Shown here: positions 9,441-18,798 of the stretch, one piece after another
Numbering within the stretch: position 1 is the stretch's first letter
How the letters are laid out: every line of letters starts with the position of its first letter
Position numbers and translations under genes: made by a program
Source: an uncultured Verrucomicrobia subdivision 3 bacterium
GTDB lineage: Bacteria; Verrucomicrobiota; Verrucomicrobiia; Limisphaerales; DASXHY01
NCBI GenBank assembly: GCA_937890005.1
Contig: CALBZA010000005.1
Span: forward strand, 1-64,000
Reading direction: 5' to 3'
DNA: 64,000 nt
The notes under the pieces: generated by a model
Told to the model about the DNA's origin: nothing
Seen by the model: only the letters and a program-made list of their open reading frames with translations
The model's database searches: none

Positions 9441-10372
9441 CAGTTGATCAGAGATGATTTCACGTCCGCCATGCGATTCAGAAACAATCGGCGGATGGCG
9501 TCATATCCGCGTTTGTTGGGATCTTCAAGATTGATGTAGTACCAATAGTGCGGATCGTTTCGGTCGTAGTGCTTCGACCAGAAATCAACACAATGAATTC
9601 CGTGGCCGAGGAATGCTTTGCGCATTTCAACGACGTGAACGTTCGGATGCCTGGCCGGCGCGGCATGAATGATCTGATTGTAAGCTTCGAGAATTTTTAA
9701 ACCGTCCGGCCATTTTGGAAGACCCGCGCGCTGAATGTCGCCCACGCCATCGGTGGGATCGTAAATATCCGCCAGGAAAATGGCGCATCCGTTTGAATAC
9801 ACCGCATTGATCTGCCGGAGCATGGAATCGAGCCTGGTCTCGAAATTGGAAATCCAGGGTTGAGCCTGTTGCCAGGACGCCCCGTACATGGCGCCTTCCT
9901 GAGGCGGTGTTTTTCCGTAGTTGTGAATGAGATCGTTTCCTCCGGTTGTCATTACGACGATCACAAAGGTGTTGGTGGGTGCCGGTGGAAGCTTTGGAAT
10001 CTGACTGCGCTCGTGTTGGAGCGAGGTGCTTCCAGAAACGGAAAGGTTGGTCCAGCTCAACACAGGAAACACGTTGCTCAACGCGATTTCCCGCATGTCA
10101 GCAAATTCGTCCTCAGGATTCTTTATCAGCCGATCGAAATAAGAATAGCCCCGTCGCGCGCCGAATCCTGCCGTAACACTGTCGCCCAGTCCGATTAACA
10201 GGGTGGGACGGGTGCTCCACTGGGTTGCGAACACCTCTTTGGATACAGCCGGTCCGGCCGGCCCTGTTCCGATCGGTCGTGCCGTGCGGAAATAGATGAT
10301 CCCGCCAGTGCAAGCCCCGATGAGAACCAGAAGAGCGACGGCCACACCGAGGCGTTTTCCAAACCGTTTCAT
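9440..10372 (-). CDS. Exported SGNH/GDSL-type hydrolase
   Basis: A 310-residue protein with an N-terminal hydrophobic helix (VAVALLVLIGACTGGIIYF, about 10-28) acting as signal or anchor; the Cys at G-A-C-T could be lipidated. SGNH blocks: block I GLGDSVTAGFG with the nucleophile Ser, block II with Gly in NLSVSGSTS, and block III with Asn in TTGGNDL. Block V is unusual: the expected D-x-x-H-P-N is read as L-E-D-P-N-K-R-G-Y, so the catalytic His position is Asp, although a His lies shortly upstream (NDPHYWYY). Esterase or lipase activity is therefore plausible but not assured. It is coupled to the Nudix gene by a one-base overlap and faces the IPT-repeat gene across a shared promoter region. 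Confidence 0.8.
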   Translation of the reverse strand: MKRFGKRLGVAVALLVLIGACTGGIIYFRTARPIGTGPAGPAVSKEVFATQWSTRPTLLIGLGDSVTAGFGARRGYSYFDRLIKNPEDEFADMREIALSNVFPVLSWTNLSVSGSTSLQHERSQIPKLPPAPTNTFVIVVMTTGGNDLIHNYGKTPPQEGAMYGASWQQAQPWISNFETRLDSMLRQINAVYSNGCAIFLADIYDPTDGVGDIQRAGLPKWPDGLKILEAYNQIIHAAPARHPNVHVVEMRKAFLGHGIHCVDFWSKHYDRNDPHYWYYINLEDPNKRGYDAIRRLFLNRMADVKSSLIN

Positions 10373-10556
10373 GGCCGGATGATTTCGGAGCCCGGGGTGT
10401 ATGGGCGAGAAAGAAATTCATGGCTGCATTGATGTGGCCAACTGGTCCCAAAGTAGATTTGCCATATCCGCAATGCTCGGCTATAAGCTGACAACTCGTG
10501 CTGCAAGGCTGATTCGTGACGGTCGGTTTTGCCGGGGAGAACCAAGAATTCTGAAT

Positions 10557-12704
10557 ATGATGCTGCGCCTTGTTTTGATCTGTTTCCTCAGTTTCACGCT
10601 TTTGGATTCCGTCCGGGCTGCGACCATTACCGGCATTGCGACGCCTTACGGTTCGCAGGGACAGAATATCATGGTGCAAGGCAGCGGATTTTTGGGAGGA
10701 ACAAACATCGTGAAGTTCCGTCGGACGGACAACAACGCCGATTACTATTCTCCATACACCTTTGCAGGGGCCGATGGTGTGCTGACCGTTCGGGTTCCGG
10801 CGAGCGCGCCGGTGGGTGTGAATTACCGATTGGCGGTGAGAAAATTGAGCGATTCGTTCGCGGAAAATAGCACGGATTTTCGAGTGATCACGACCGGGCC
10901 GTACGTTGCGAGCGTGAACCCAATTTCCGGAGATGCCGGAACGCAGGTGCAGATTGCGGGGGCAAATCTCGTGGGAACCAGTTCTGCAAGCGACATCTGG
11001 GTGTGGTTCAACGGAGTTCGTACCACACAATATGCAGGGCAGTTGGATAATCTGTTGACTTATTACGCACCGAATGGAGTTACAACCGGCCCGGTCACAG
11101 TCGGAAGACGGGTCGGCGGCGCCTGGGCTCCTACGAATGTCACGTCCGCTATTTTTTACGTAACTCCGGCCGTAACCAACTTCTCGCCCACTGCGGGTCG
11201 TGCGGGCACCAATCTCGTTATCCGCGGACGCAACTTCACCGGTGCCAATGCTGTGTTCTTGAATGGCCTCAGCGTGCCTTTCTTCACCGTCGATTCTCCG
11301 AACCAGATTACGGCAACTGTTCCTCCTGGAGCGATTACCGGAAAAATTCATGTTCAAACTCCTGCCAGCAGTTACATCGCAAGCACAGCCAACTTCGTCG
11401 TTCAACCGCTCATTACGAGCTTCTCTCCGAACAAAGGTGTGGGCGGAACAATCGTGACAGTTTTGGGAGAGAATCTTTGGGGAACCACTTCCGTGCAGTT
11501 TGGCGGAGTCGCAGGGACATTCAACAATGTCAGCTACGGGCAGTTGACTGCCACAGTTCCGGCCAACGCGCCGAGCGGACCGATCACAGTTCAGACAACG
11601 AACGGAACCTATGTGAGTTCGCAGAACTTCTACATGCCGCCGCGAATCAATTCTTTTTCCCCGAGCAACGGCCCGCCCGGAACGATTGTGCGGATTGTTG
11701 GAACCAACTTTCTTGACACTTCTGCGGTTTCATTCAACGGCACGCCCGCGGCCAATTTTTGGGTCACGAACAACGGCGTTATCGGCGCACAGGTGCCGCC
11801 AGGTGTGATCAGCGGACCGATCTTTGTGACGACGCCGCACAGCACCACCAACAGTGTCACCAATATGAGCGGGTTCTTTTTTGCCGCGCCGATCATTTCC
11901 GGTTTCGATCCGGATCATGGATTGCCTGGAACGAACGTGACGATCCTCGGAACGAATTTCGCCGGTACCTCTGCCGTGAGTTTCAATGGAACCGCGGCGT
12001 CGTTCGCTGAGACGAATGGTGTGCTTACTGCCATTGTTCCAACGAACGCTACAACGGGACCGGTGACTGTCACCGGCCCGGCCGGGAGCGCGGTCAGCGC
12101 AATGCCATTCACGCTCGATTATTCCAGCGACATCGCCGTGCTGGTCAATGCACCGGCTTCGGTGCAGCTCGGTGAGAATTTCACCTATGTGATCACCGTC
12201 ACAAACCGCGGTCCATTCGCCGCGCCGAATGTGATGTTCACGAATCATCTGCCGGGCATTGTTTCGCTGCGGCCGGGTTCTTCGACGTCGCAAGGAACGC
12301 TGACGTTGAACACGAGCCCGATCACCGCAAGCCTGGGAACCATCAATGCGAATGCGAAGGCAACGATCGCGCTGACTGTTACTGCGTTTTCAACGGGCAC
12401 AGCAGCAAACATTTCGTCTGCGATCGGCGGCTATCCTGATCCGCAGGCTGGGAATAACAGCGTGACGACGAACACGGTGATTTTTGTGACGCCTGTTCTG
12501 GGAATGGAGCGAATTTCAGATTCTCAGCTCCGGCTTTCCTGGTCTTCGGCGCTGTCGGGATTTGTGCTCCAATCGACGACGGATATCGCCTCGAGCAATT
12601 CTTGGGAGAATGTCCTGACGGAACCGGAATTCATCGGCGATCAAAAGGTGGTTGTTGAAACGATTGGCGCCGGTCTTCGCTTCTATCGCTTGAAGCAGGA
12701 ATGA
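10557..12704 (+). CDS. Exported IPT/TIG-repeat protein with DUF11 and C-terminal FYRL-type domain
   Basis: The frame opens at 10401, but a signal peptide (MMLRLVLICFLSFTLLDS, then V-R-A-A) begins at the ATG at 10557 (or 10560), giving about 715 residues. After cleavage come about six IPT/TIG immunoglobulin-like repeats, recognisable by cores such as NFSPTAGRAGT, SFSPNKGVGGT, SFSPSNGPPGT and GFDPDHGLPGT, each followed by G-x-N-F/L. Next is a DUF11-type domain (FTYVITVTNRGPFAAPNV), then a final ~65 residues (RLSWSSALSGFVLQSTTD to RFYRLKQE) that I associate with exported verrucomicrobial proteins. Role is probably cell-surface adhesion or scaffolding (inference). A related C-terminus ends the neighbouring convergent protein. 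Confidence 0.82.
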   Translation: MMLRLVLICFLSFTLLDSVRAATITGIATPYGSQGQNIMVQGSGFLGGTNIVKFRRTDNNADYYSPYTFAGADGVLTVRVPASAPVGVNYRLAVRKLSDSFAENSTDFRVITTGPYVASVNPISGDAGTQVQIAGANLVGTSSASDIWVWFNGVRTTQYAGQLDNLLTYYAPNGVTTGPVTVGRRVGGAWAPTNVTSAIFYVTPAVTNFSPTAGRAGTNLVIRGRNFTGANAVFLNGLSVPFFTVDSPNQITATVPPGAITGKIHVQTPASSYIASTANFVVQPLITSFSPNKGVGGTIVTVLGENLWGTTSVQFGGVAGTFNNVSYGQLTATVPANAPSGPITVQTTNGTYVSSQNFYMPPRINSFSPSNGPPGTIVRIVGTNFLDTSAVSFNGTPAANFWVTNNGVIGAQVPPGVISGPIFVTTPHSTTNSVTNMSGFFFAAPIISGFDPDHGLPGTNVTILGTNFAGTSAVSFNGTAASFAETNGVLTAIVPTNATTGPVTVTGPAGSAVSAMPFTLDYSSDIAVLVNAPASVQLGENFTYVITVTNRGPFAAPNVMFTNHLPGIVSLRPGSSTSQGTLTLNTSPITASLGTINANAKATIALTVTAFSTGTAANISSAIGGYPDPQAGNNSVTTNTVIFVTPVLGMERISDSQLRLSWSSALSGFVLQSTTDIASSNSWENVLTEPEFIGDQKVVVETIGAGLRFYRLKQE

Positions 12705-12813
12705 TGGGCGCGCGCAGGGCGGCTTTTCCAAGCTACCGGTGAGAGGCGCTTGAGCGTTGTGTGAGATCATCCTAAAACGCGGGACTGGAAGCCCGCCCCA
12801 CAGCTCCGCCAGT

Positions 12814-14877
12814 TCAATACGTCACCCGCTGCACGCGGAAGAACCGTGGTGTTTCGTCAATCGTCTGCTGAATCCTGCATTCCGGTTCGGTCGTCACAAG
12901 GATTTCGCTTGTGAAAGCGGACCAGGATTTCAGGTCGGCGGATTCTTCGAGCTGAAACTTTTCGCCCGGCAGGCACTTCCAGGAAATCGTGACAACGTCG
13001 TTCGTTCGCGAAACCACAAGCTGGAACGAACGCGCGTAGGGATTGGCGAACTTCATCAGAACCGGCAAATGATCCGATGCTGTGCGCGTGTCGTTGCTCA
13101 GGAGATTCAGCGGAAGAGGATCGAGCAGGTCGGATCGAAACAGCTCGCTGAACACCACGTTCGAGGCGAGCAGTTCGCACGGCAGGATGTAATCGTAGCG
13201 GCGGCTGAGCCCGGACGCGTTCTGGATGCTGAACGTCAGTTCGCTCCGGCTGATGCTGTTGAACGGCGTTTTCAGCTTCAATCCAGTGGCCGATGAAATC
13301 AGCTTCTCGACCGATCGCGGGTTGCTTGCGGGCTGACGTTGGATGTCCTCGTTCATGTCACCGGTGAGCACGTAAGGGCGGAAACGATTGCTCGAAAGAA
13401 ATGCCGTTGCAAAGAAGTTCGAAATTGCGCCGGCTTCAGCGGAACGTCTTGCCGCAGAATCGTTGTCCTGTCCGGACTTCAAATGAACCGTGAACACATG
13501 CAGCGGCTGCGAAAATCCCGGTAATTCGATTTCGGCTTCGAACAGATCACGTTTGAATGTTCCTGAGTATCCGAAGGGCGTCAGATCCTCGCCGTTCAGC
13601 CAGCTGCGCGACGCGACGATTGGAAAGCGGCTGATGATGACGCTGTGAATGTAAAGATCGTCGGTGGAGTTCGTGGCGAGGAAGAAGCCGGGCCGGTATG
13701 CGTTCACAAAATCCTGCATTTGCGCCGTGCCGTTGTTGGTCACCGGAATTTCCTGAAGTGTGAGAATGTCGGGGTCGAGAAACTGAATCTGTCGTCCGAT
13801 CGCGCGGATCTGACCGGTGTTCGTGCTCCAGTTCAAGATGCCGTTGCCGTGAAGATTGTAGTTGAGGATCGAGAACGTGGGCGGCTCGGGAGACCAGATG
13901 TTCAGCACGGCGGGCTCTGTGACGGCGACGTCGAGGTCGTTGCTTGCGATCACGCCATAAAAACCTTCGTGGGCGAACGTGGCCTGAGTCAGGATCAAGC
14001 TGCTGTTCGTTGCGTTTGGAATGTTGGTTCCGTTGAACCTCCACTGGAAAGTCGGCGTTGGAATTCCGGCGGCTTCTACGCTGAGCGTGACGGCCGAAAA
14101 TTCCCTCGCAGCCTGACTGCCCGGCGCATTTGAAATTGTGGGTGGAAGCTCTGGAATGGCGTCAGGCACAACGTCCATGAAACGGGTTCCCACGCGCAGA
14201 TCATCAATCAGCATCGTTCCGCTGCCGGTCGCCTGACGGAATGCGAAGGCAACTGCGGAGAATTCAGCCGGGGCTTCCATCGTGATGACGCTGAAGTCGC
14301 TTTCCGCATCGGGGTCGATCCACAGTTTTGCAACGGAGTTGCTGGTCACCAGTCGAACGACGATTCGGTAATCCGTGTTGAGTGTGAGGTTCTGCGGATA
14401 AATCGCATTGGGCACATTGCCGCTGGTGGATGAAATGCCGAGACGAAACGTTCCGGCGGCCGCACCGGATGTCAGAGTCCAGATGCGGCACGCGAATGTT
14501 GTGGTGCTGCTGCTTTTGAAATGCGCGAAGTAGTTGCCGCTGGCGCTCGGCAACGCAAGGCAGCGCAGAACGAAACTGGCATAAAGCCGGTTCGTTGGAT
14601 TCGCACTGTTGTAAGGTTGTCCGGACAGCAAAGCGTTCGCGTCTTCGGTGTTGCTCGATTGGACGAGCAGGCGACCGGACTGGATCAGAAGCTCGCCGCT
14701 GTTTCCACTGTGCGTGCTCCAGGCAGTTGATTCGGCGGCAAGCGGTCCATTCGCGTAGTCGAAGGATTCGTGCAACAGCAGCGCTGCTGGCGCCGTTTGA
14801 ACCAGAAGGAAAACGGTCGCAGCGAAAAGAAATTGAAACGCAACCCGTCCCCAGCAAAACCCTGAACCCTGATGCAT
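12814..14877 (-). CDS. Exported endonuclease/exonuclease/phosphatase-fold protein with LamG-like and Ig-like domains
   Basis: A 687-residue exported protein: signal peptide (FQFLFAATVFLLVQTAPAA), a LamG-like beta-sandwich (about 33-235), an Ig-like domain (FQWRFNGTNIPNATNSSLIL), then an EEP catalytic domain (about 335-615). EEP residues are in place: Asn in NYNLHGNG, Glu in LTLQEIP, His in FTVHLKSGQD, Asp-Met-Asn in TGDMNED, and the terminal Asp-His in ASDHLPVLM. The last ~70 residues (VTISWKCLPGEKFQLEESAD to RFFRVQRV) match the C-terminal domain of the convergent IPT-repeat protein. It is probably a secreted or surface nuclease or phosphodiesterase; the substrate is not determinable. Confidence 0.84.
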   Translation of the reverse strand: MHQGSGFCWGRVAFQFLFAATVFLLVQTAPAALLLHESFDYANGPLAAESTAWSTHSGNSGELLIQSGRLLVQSSNTEDANALLSGQPYNSANPTNRLYASFVLRCLALPSASGNYFAHFKSSSTTTFACRIWTLTSGAAAGTFRLGISSTSGNVPNAIYPQNLTLNTDYRIVVRLVTSNSVAKLWIDPDAESDFSVITMEAPAEFSAVAFAFRQATGSGTMLIDDLRVGTRFMDVVPDAIPELPPTISNAPGSQAAREFSAVTLSVEAAGIPTPTFQWRFNGTNIPNATNSSLILTQATFAHEGFYGVIASNDLDVAVTEPAVLNIWSPEPPTFSILNYNLHGNGILNWSTNTGQIRAIGRQIQFLDPDILTLQEIPVTNNGTAQMQDFVNAYRPGFFLATNSTDDLYIHSVIISRFPIVASRSWLNGEDLTPFGYSGTFKRDLFEAEIELPGFSQPLHVFTVHLKSGQDNDSAARRSAEAGAISNFFATAFLSSNRFRPYVLTGDMNEDIQRQPASNPRSVEKLISSATGLKLKTPFNSISRSELTFSIQNASGLSRRYDYILPCELLASNVVFSELFRSDLLDPLPLNLLSNDTRTASDHLPVLMKFANPYARSFQLVVSRTNDVVTISWKCLPGEKFQLEESADLKSWSAFTSEILVTTEPECRIQQTIDETPRFFRVQRVTY

Positions 14878-14919
14878 GCGCGAAGCGTAGGCAGAGCGCT
14901 GCGATTGTAAAGCGGCGGT

Positions 14920-15663
14920 TCAGCGCTTTTCGTTGTAGTTCGTGAGCGAGTATTTTTCCCGCGCCAAAGCTTCAGCGGATGCGGCGAGCGATCCGGAAAT
15001 TTCGAGAGAAAACCAGTTTGCGTTCTCGCGAACGATCGCCACATCCAACATCGCTTTTTCCCAATCGGCGCGTTGCAGAGAAAGCGGCGGTGGCTGAACC
15101 GATCCTTGAATCAGCAAACCTTCCTTCGTGCGTCGTTGCGCCGCGCCGGCGATCTTTCGGCCTTTCCACAACACGTCGAATTGCTCGTAGCCGACGAAGC
15201 ATTGGCCCGGCGCCGACTTTTTGCAGCAGGGCGCCAGTTCAGTTTCGATCCCGAGTTTTGCAAACGCATCGCGAATCCATTCGTGAATGCGGCGATAACT
15301 TTCTGTCGCCTTCAACGCATACCAATCGTGATTTGGCGGAAACGCGGCGCTGTAGGTCCAGTCCACATCGTGCGGGACAATGCCTCCGCCGGTGGGACGT
15401 CGAATCAGCGGACGCAAAAGTGTGGTGGCGGCCACTTCGGAATATTTTTGGAAATAACCGAACGTCGCAGCGGGTTCCGTCCAGCCGTAGAAACGCAAAA
15501 CGGGCGCACCGAGTTCGTGCGCATGCCGAAGCAACGATTCATCCAGCGCCATGTTGTAGGCTGAATTGCATCGGCCGGAAAAAACGAGAAGCCAGCGGGG
15601 TTTCGTCTGCCCGGAATTGCTCGAAGCGCATTGGCTTTCGCTGGATGACATTGATGTGTTCAT
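14920..15663 (-). CDS. Lipoate-protein ligase A family protein
   Basis: A biotin/lipoate transferase fold protein of 247 residues. Family motifs: YNMALDESLL near the start, RFYGWTEPAATFGYFQ, the lipoate-ligase signature RRPTGGGIVPHDVDWTYS, and the lysine-bearing KIAGAAQRRTKEGLLIQGS. The frame opens at 15783, but the ATG at 15663 overlaps the nth stop as ATGA and gives a better N-terminus, so I chose it. It could be a ligase, an octanoyltransferase (LipM type) or an amidotransferase (LipL type). It is translationally coupled to nth, which says little about substrate. Confidence 0.82.
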   Translation of the reverse strand: MNTSMSSSESQCASSNSGQTKPRWLLVFSGRCNSAYNMALDESLLRHAHELGAPVLRFYGWTEPAATFGYFQKYSEVAATTLLRPLIRRPTGGGIVPHDVDWTYSAAFPPNHDWYALKATESYRRIHEWIRDAFAKLGIETELAPCCKKSAPGQCFVGYEQFDVLWKGRKIAGAAQRRTKEGLLIQGSVQPPPLSLQRADWEKAMLDVAIVRENANWFSLEISGSLAASAEALAREKYSLTNYNEKR

Positions 15664-16319
15664 CGGCTCGCCACTCCGATCTTTGGACAAAGCTCCTTCA
15701 CTTCGCAGTCTGGGCAATCCGGTTTGCGCGCGTAGCAGCGGCGTCGTCCATGCCAGATCAGGAGATGACTGAACAGCGTCCACTCCGTCTGCGGCACCAG
15801 CGGCATGAGCGCCTGCTCAACTTTCACCGGATCCTTTTCCTTCGTGAGCCCGAGCCGGTTGGAAAGACGGCCCACGTGCGTATCGACGACGATTCCCACA
15901 TTGATGTTGAAAGCGTTGCCGAGAACCACGTTCGCCGTTTTGCGCCCTACGCCGCCCAGTTCGATCAGTTCCTCCATTGTGCGAGGAACCTGGCCGCCAT
16001 GTTTGGAAACGATCGAGTGGCAGCAGGCTTTCACGTTCTTCGCCTTGTTGCGATAGAAGCCGGTGGTCTTGACCTGTTCTTCAAGTTCCTTGAGGTCGGC
16101 ATTCGCGAAGTCTGCGGCGGACCGATACTTCTTGAATAATTCGGCGGTGACGATGTTTACACGCTTGTCAGTGCATTGCGCGGAGAGGATGGTGGCGATG
16201 AGCAGCTCGAGTGGATTCGAGTAGTTCAGCTCGCAGTGGGCATCTGGATAAGCTTTCTTCAGCGCCGCGATGATCTGTCTGTTTCGCGCCGCTTTCGCTT
16301 CGAGTGTTTCACGAGGCAT
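15660..16319 (-). CDS. nth: Endonuclease III
   Basis: A DNA glycosylase/AP lyase that removes oxidised pyrimidines in base excision repair. The helix-hairpin-helix LIELGGVGRKTANVVL contains the catalytic Lys, and VVDTHVGRLSNR the catalytic Asp. The C-terminal [4Fe-4S] ligands have the right spacing, C-x6-C-x2-C-x5-C (CYARKPDCPDCEVKELC). The frame extends to a TTG at 16358, but the ATG at 16319 gives a standard 219-residue protein. The gene shares an ATGA junction with the lipoate-ligase-like gene downstream. Confidence 0.95.
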   Translation of the reverse strand: MPRETLEAKAARNRQIIAALKKAYPDAHCELNYSNPLELLIATILSAQCTDKRVNIVTAELFKKYRSAADFANADLKELEEQVKTTGFYRNKAKNVKACCHSIVSKHGGQVPRTMEELIELGGVGRKTANVVLGNAFNINVGIVVDTHVGRLSNRLGLTKEKDPVKVEQALMPLVPQTEWTLFSHLLIWHGRRRCYARKPDCPDCEVKELCPKIGVASR

Positions 16320-16392
16320 GACGGCGGGAAGCTTAGGTCCCGATCCGCTGTGTCGCAAGCTGCGCTGAGAAGGAACAATCTCGTGGATGGAT

Positions 16393-16420
16393 GTGGGGCA
16401 GCCTTTTCAGGCTGTCCCAC
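16393..16420. repeat. Palindrome between nth and the EF-hand membrane protein
   Basis: Arms GTGGGGCAGCC (16393-16403) and GGCTGTCCCAC (16410-16420) pair over 11 positions with one G-T, around a TTTTCA loop. There is no T tract in the direction of the gene that ends at 16445, so this could be a transcript-stabilising or REP-like palindrome as easily as a terminator. Confidence 0.5.
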
Positions 16421-16444
16421 AAAAGAAATGCGACGAAGCAAAGT

Positions 16445-18736
16445 TCAGGGCGCCGGCGTTGCATCCGCCGTTGGTGCGTTGGTGACGGCTGTAACGTCGT
16501 CTCCCGTCGGCGTCTGATCTTTCTTGGTTTCCGATGGTGGCGGTGCCTGGCGGAAGAAGGCGGGATAGTGTTTGTCGGTCAGTTTGTAAGCGATCATGTC
16601 CAGCACGTAGAAATGATTCAGCAGGCTGAACAGGAAACAAACGATCACCACGAAGAGCGCGATTTTCGGCCATGCGCTCGGACGTTCGCTGAAGCGGTCG
16701 TCGGAGCCGATTTTCGCGTTTGGCGGAAGCTCCGGCACGCCGGTGAGTGACGCGCCAAAAGGAACATTCAGTCGCGCCCTTGCATTCACGGCCCAGCCGT
16801 TGGCGTCCAGGATCGGTCCGAGATTCCGTTTCCGAAGTTTCAACCAGGCGATGATCATCGATGGCCCGGAAATGATCAGCAGCAGTCCTACAATCGCGAG
16901 GCAGAGCTGCCAGAACGGCAGTTTAAACAGGCCGGTGGCGTAACCGATGATCGAAGTGACCAGAGCGCCGATGCCTGCAATGGCGACGCTGATCGCTGCG
17001 ACCGTTCCGACATCGACTTTCTTCGGTTCGGGCTTTGCCTTGTCGAGATTGGCTGTGGCCGTTGCGGTTGAGGTCAGCTTTTCGTTGGCCGAGGCGTCAG
17101 CTGCTGCGGCGCGCTTCGCAACCTGTTCTTCGATCAGGCGAACGAGCTTTTTGTAAGGCGACCAGAACGCCTGTCGAATGCTGATCGGGTTCTCGACGAT
17201 CTTTGTGATTGTGGCGTCCCAATCTTTTCCTTTGCGATCGTAGAAGAGTCCGTTGCGGCCAACCATCAGGTTGTCCGAGTCGCCGTTCGTGAACGCGGCA
17301 ACAATCTGCATCTTTTCGCCGGTTGCCTTCCGGACGCAGTCGCAGTAGGCGAGGTAGGATCCGGCCAGGCCGGCAAGCAGGGCGTGACGCGCAGCGTCTT
17401 CCACTGGAAGACACAACGTGCAGGAGCGTTGATCGAGATAAAGCGTTCCGCACTGGAACGTCGCCGGATCACCGCCGTCGTAGAAGTCCTTAAAATTGAC
17501 GAAGTTCTCCGCAAACGGACGGATATCGCGGACGAAGCGGGCGAGTTTTTCGACATTTCCGATCGCTGCGGCTTCGGCTTCAAGTGCCTTGTCCTGTGCC
17601 AGCAAGGCCGCGATGGATTCCTTCGCGTTGCTGCTCAGAATCTGACGCACGCGTCGAATGCCGAGTTTTTCAACTGCGGCTCCGGCCTTCGAAGCGTTCC
17701 ACTGGTTGAACGGCGCGAGCTTGGCCTGGATCGCGAGCCAGTCGTTTTCGGTGAGCTCTGTCCGATCTCCGAGAAGCGGCTTCACGGCATTTGCAACGAA
17801 TGTCGCGATTGCAGCCGAGTAAGCCGGGTTGAGTCCGGAATTCAGCGGCAGCGGTTTTCCGGGCGCAATTTGCGCGAGCGGGAAATCGGCCACTTCTGCC
17901 GCGTTCAGACTCAGGTCTTTTGCGGCCACCGCGAGATATTCCTGCTCCTGCCGGTTCAACAACGGCAGGGCGCGTGGATCAAACGCAGCGACACGACAGC
18001 GTCCGAAATAATCGTCGATCTTGCCCTTCACCGCAGCGACTGCTGCGCTGGCCGCTGCTGTGGCGTCGCCGGCCGGCAAAATTTCTTTTCCAGCCGATTC
18101 AGAGGCTTTGGTCCAGGCGTCGAATGCGGCGCATTCGGCGAAGAACGTATCGGTTTTCGCCTGGTCAATTCCGGGTTTCCCCGATCGATCCATCACCGTG
18201 CCGACACAATCTGCGATTTCGTTGATGACGGCGCGCGTGGCGTCGTCGCTGGCGGATTCGGGAATGATCACGCCGTCGCCGTTGAACGTCGTTCCGGTGA
18301 AGATTTTGTTCGCGTCGGAAGCTTCCTCAACCGTCACTCCGGGTGCGTCGCCCTTGCCGAGATTGACGGCGACCTGCCTGGCCGCGGCGAGAAGCTGTTT
18401 GCCTTCGGGGGTGGCGTCATTGATGGATGCGAAGGCAAGCAGATTGTCGCCTTTGACGAGGTCGTCGGGATTCTTGAGCAAACCTCCGGCCCATTTGATC
18501 GCGGCGATGAGTTCGAGGGCGCGGATGCGTCCATCCTTGTCGGTGTCGATCAGCGCAAGGGTTTTTGGATCGAACTCCAGGCCGGTTGTGGGGCAGGCGA
18601 GGGCGACCCAGAGCTTCTGGTCAAGTTGATCGAGGTTCATCAGGTCGGCGCCGGTTTCGAGGCGGACCTGGTCGAAACCACCTGCTCGGAAAAACCGCCA
18701 TTGATAGCCACCTCGGGATTTCAAGCTCGGGATCAT
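16445..18736 (-). CDS. Large EF-hand-containing membrane protein of unknown function
   Basis: A 763-residue protein I recognise only as a conserved family seen in Bacteroidota and Verrucomicrobiota, whose members start with a phrase like 'IPSLKSRGGYQWRFFRAGG' and a Gln-Lys-Leu-Trp-Val-Ala-Leu-Ala-Cys-Pro segment. A single canonical EF-hand loop (DTDKDGRIRALE, about 64-75) suggests calcium binding. Positions 80-560 are Ala-rich and mostly helical, with a cluster of Cys residues (CGTLYLDQRSCTLCLP). Two hydrophobic segments follow near 580-640, another (ALFVVIVCFLFSLL) near 690-705, and a Pro/Thr-rich tail. The upstream neighbours are a DUF481 barrel and a coiled-coil lipoprotein, so an envelope role is likely (inference). 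Confidence 0.75.
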   Translation of the reverse strand: MIPSLKSRGGYQWRFFRAGGFDQVRLETGADLMNLDQLDQKLWVALACPTTGLEFDPKTLALIDTDKDGRIRALELIAAIKWAGGLLKNPDDLVKGDNLLAFASINDATPEGKQLLAAARQVAVNLGKGDAPGVTVEEASDANKIFTGTTFNGDGVIIPESASDDATRAVINEIADCVGTVMDRSGKPGIDQAKTDTFFAECAAFDAWTKASESAGKEILPAGDATAAASAAVAAVKGKIDDYFGRCRVAAFDPRALPLLNRQEQEYLAVAAKDLSLNAAEVADFPLAQIAPGKPLPLNSGLNPAYSAAIATFVANAVKPLLGDRTELTENDWLAIQAKLAPFNQWNASKAGAAVEKLGIRRVRQILSSNAKESIAALLAQDKALEAEAAAIGNVEKLARFVRDIRPFAENFVNFKDFYDGGDPATFQCGTLYLDQRSCTLCLPVEDAARHALLAGLAGSYLAYCDCVRKATGEKMQIVAAFTNGDSDNLMVGRNGLFYDRKGKDWDATITKIVENPISIRQAFWSPYKKLVRLIEEQVAKRAAAADASANEKLTSTATATANLDKAKPEPKKVDVGTVAAISVAIAGIGALVTSIIGYATGLFKLPFWQLCLAIVGLLLIISGPSMIIAWLKLRKRNLGPILDANGWAVNARARLNVPFGASLTGVPELPPNAKIGSDDRFSERPSAWPKIALFVVIVCFLFSLLNHFYVLDMIAYKLTDKHYPAFFRQAPPPSETKKDQTPTGDDVTAVTNAPTADATPAP

Positions 18737-18798
18737 AACTGCCTTTCGCTGGTTTGCCGCGATGAAGGTTCATTCATCGCGGCAGGGTTGGGTTCTAA

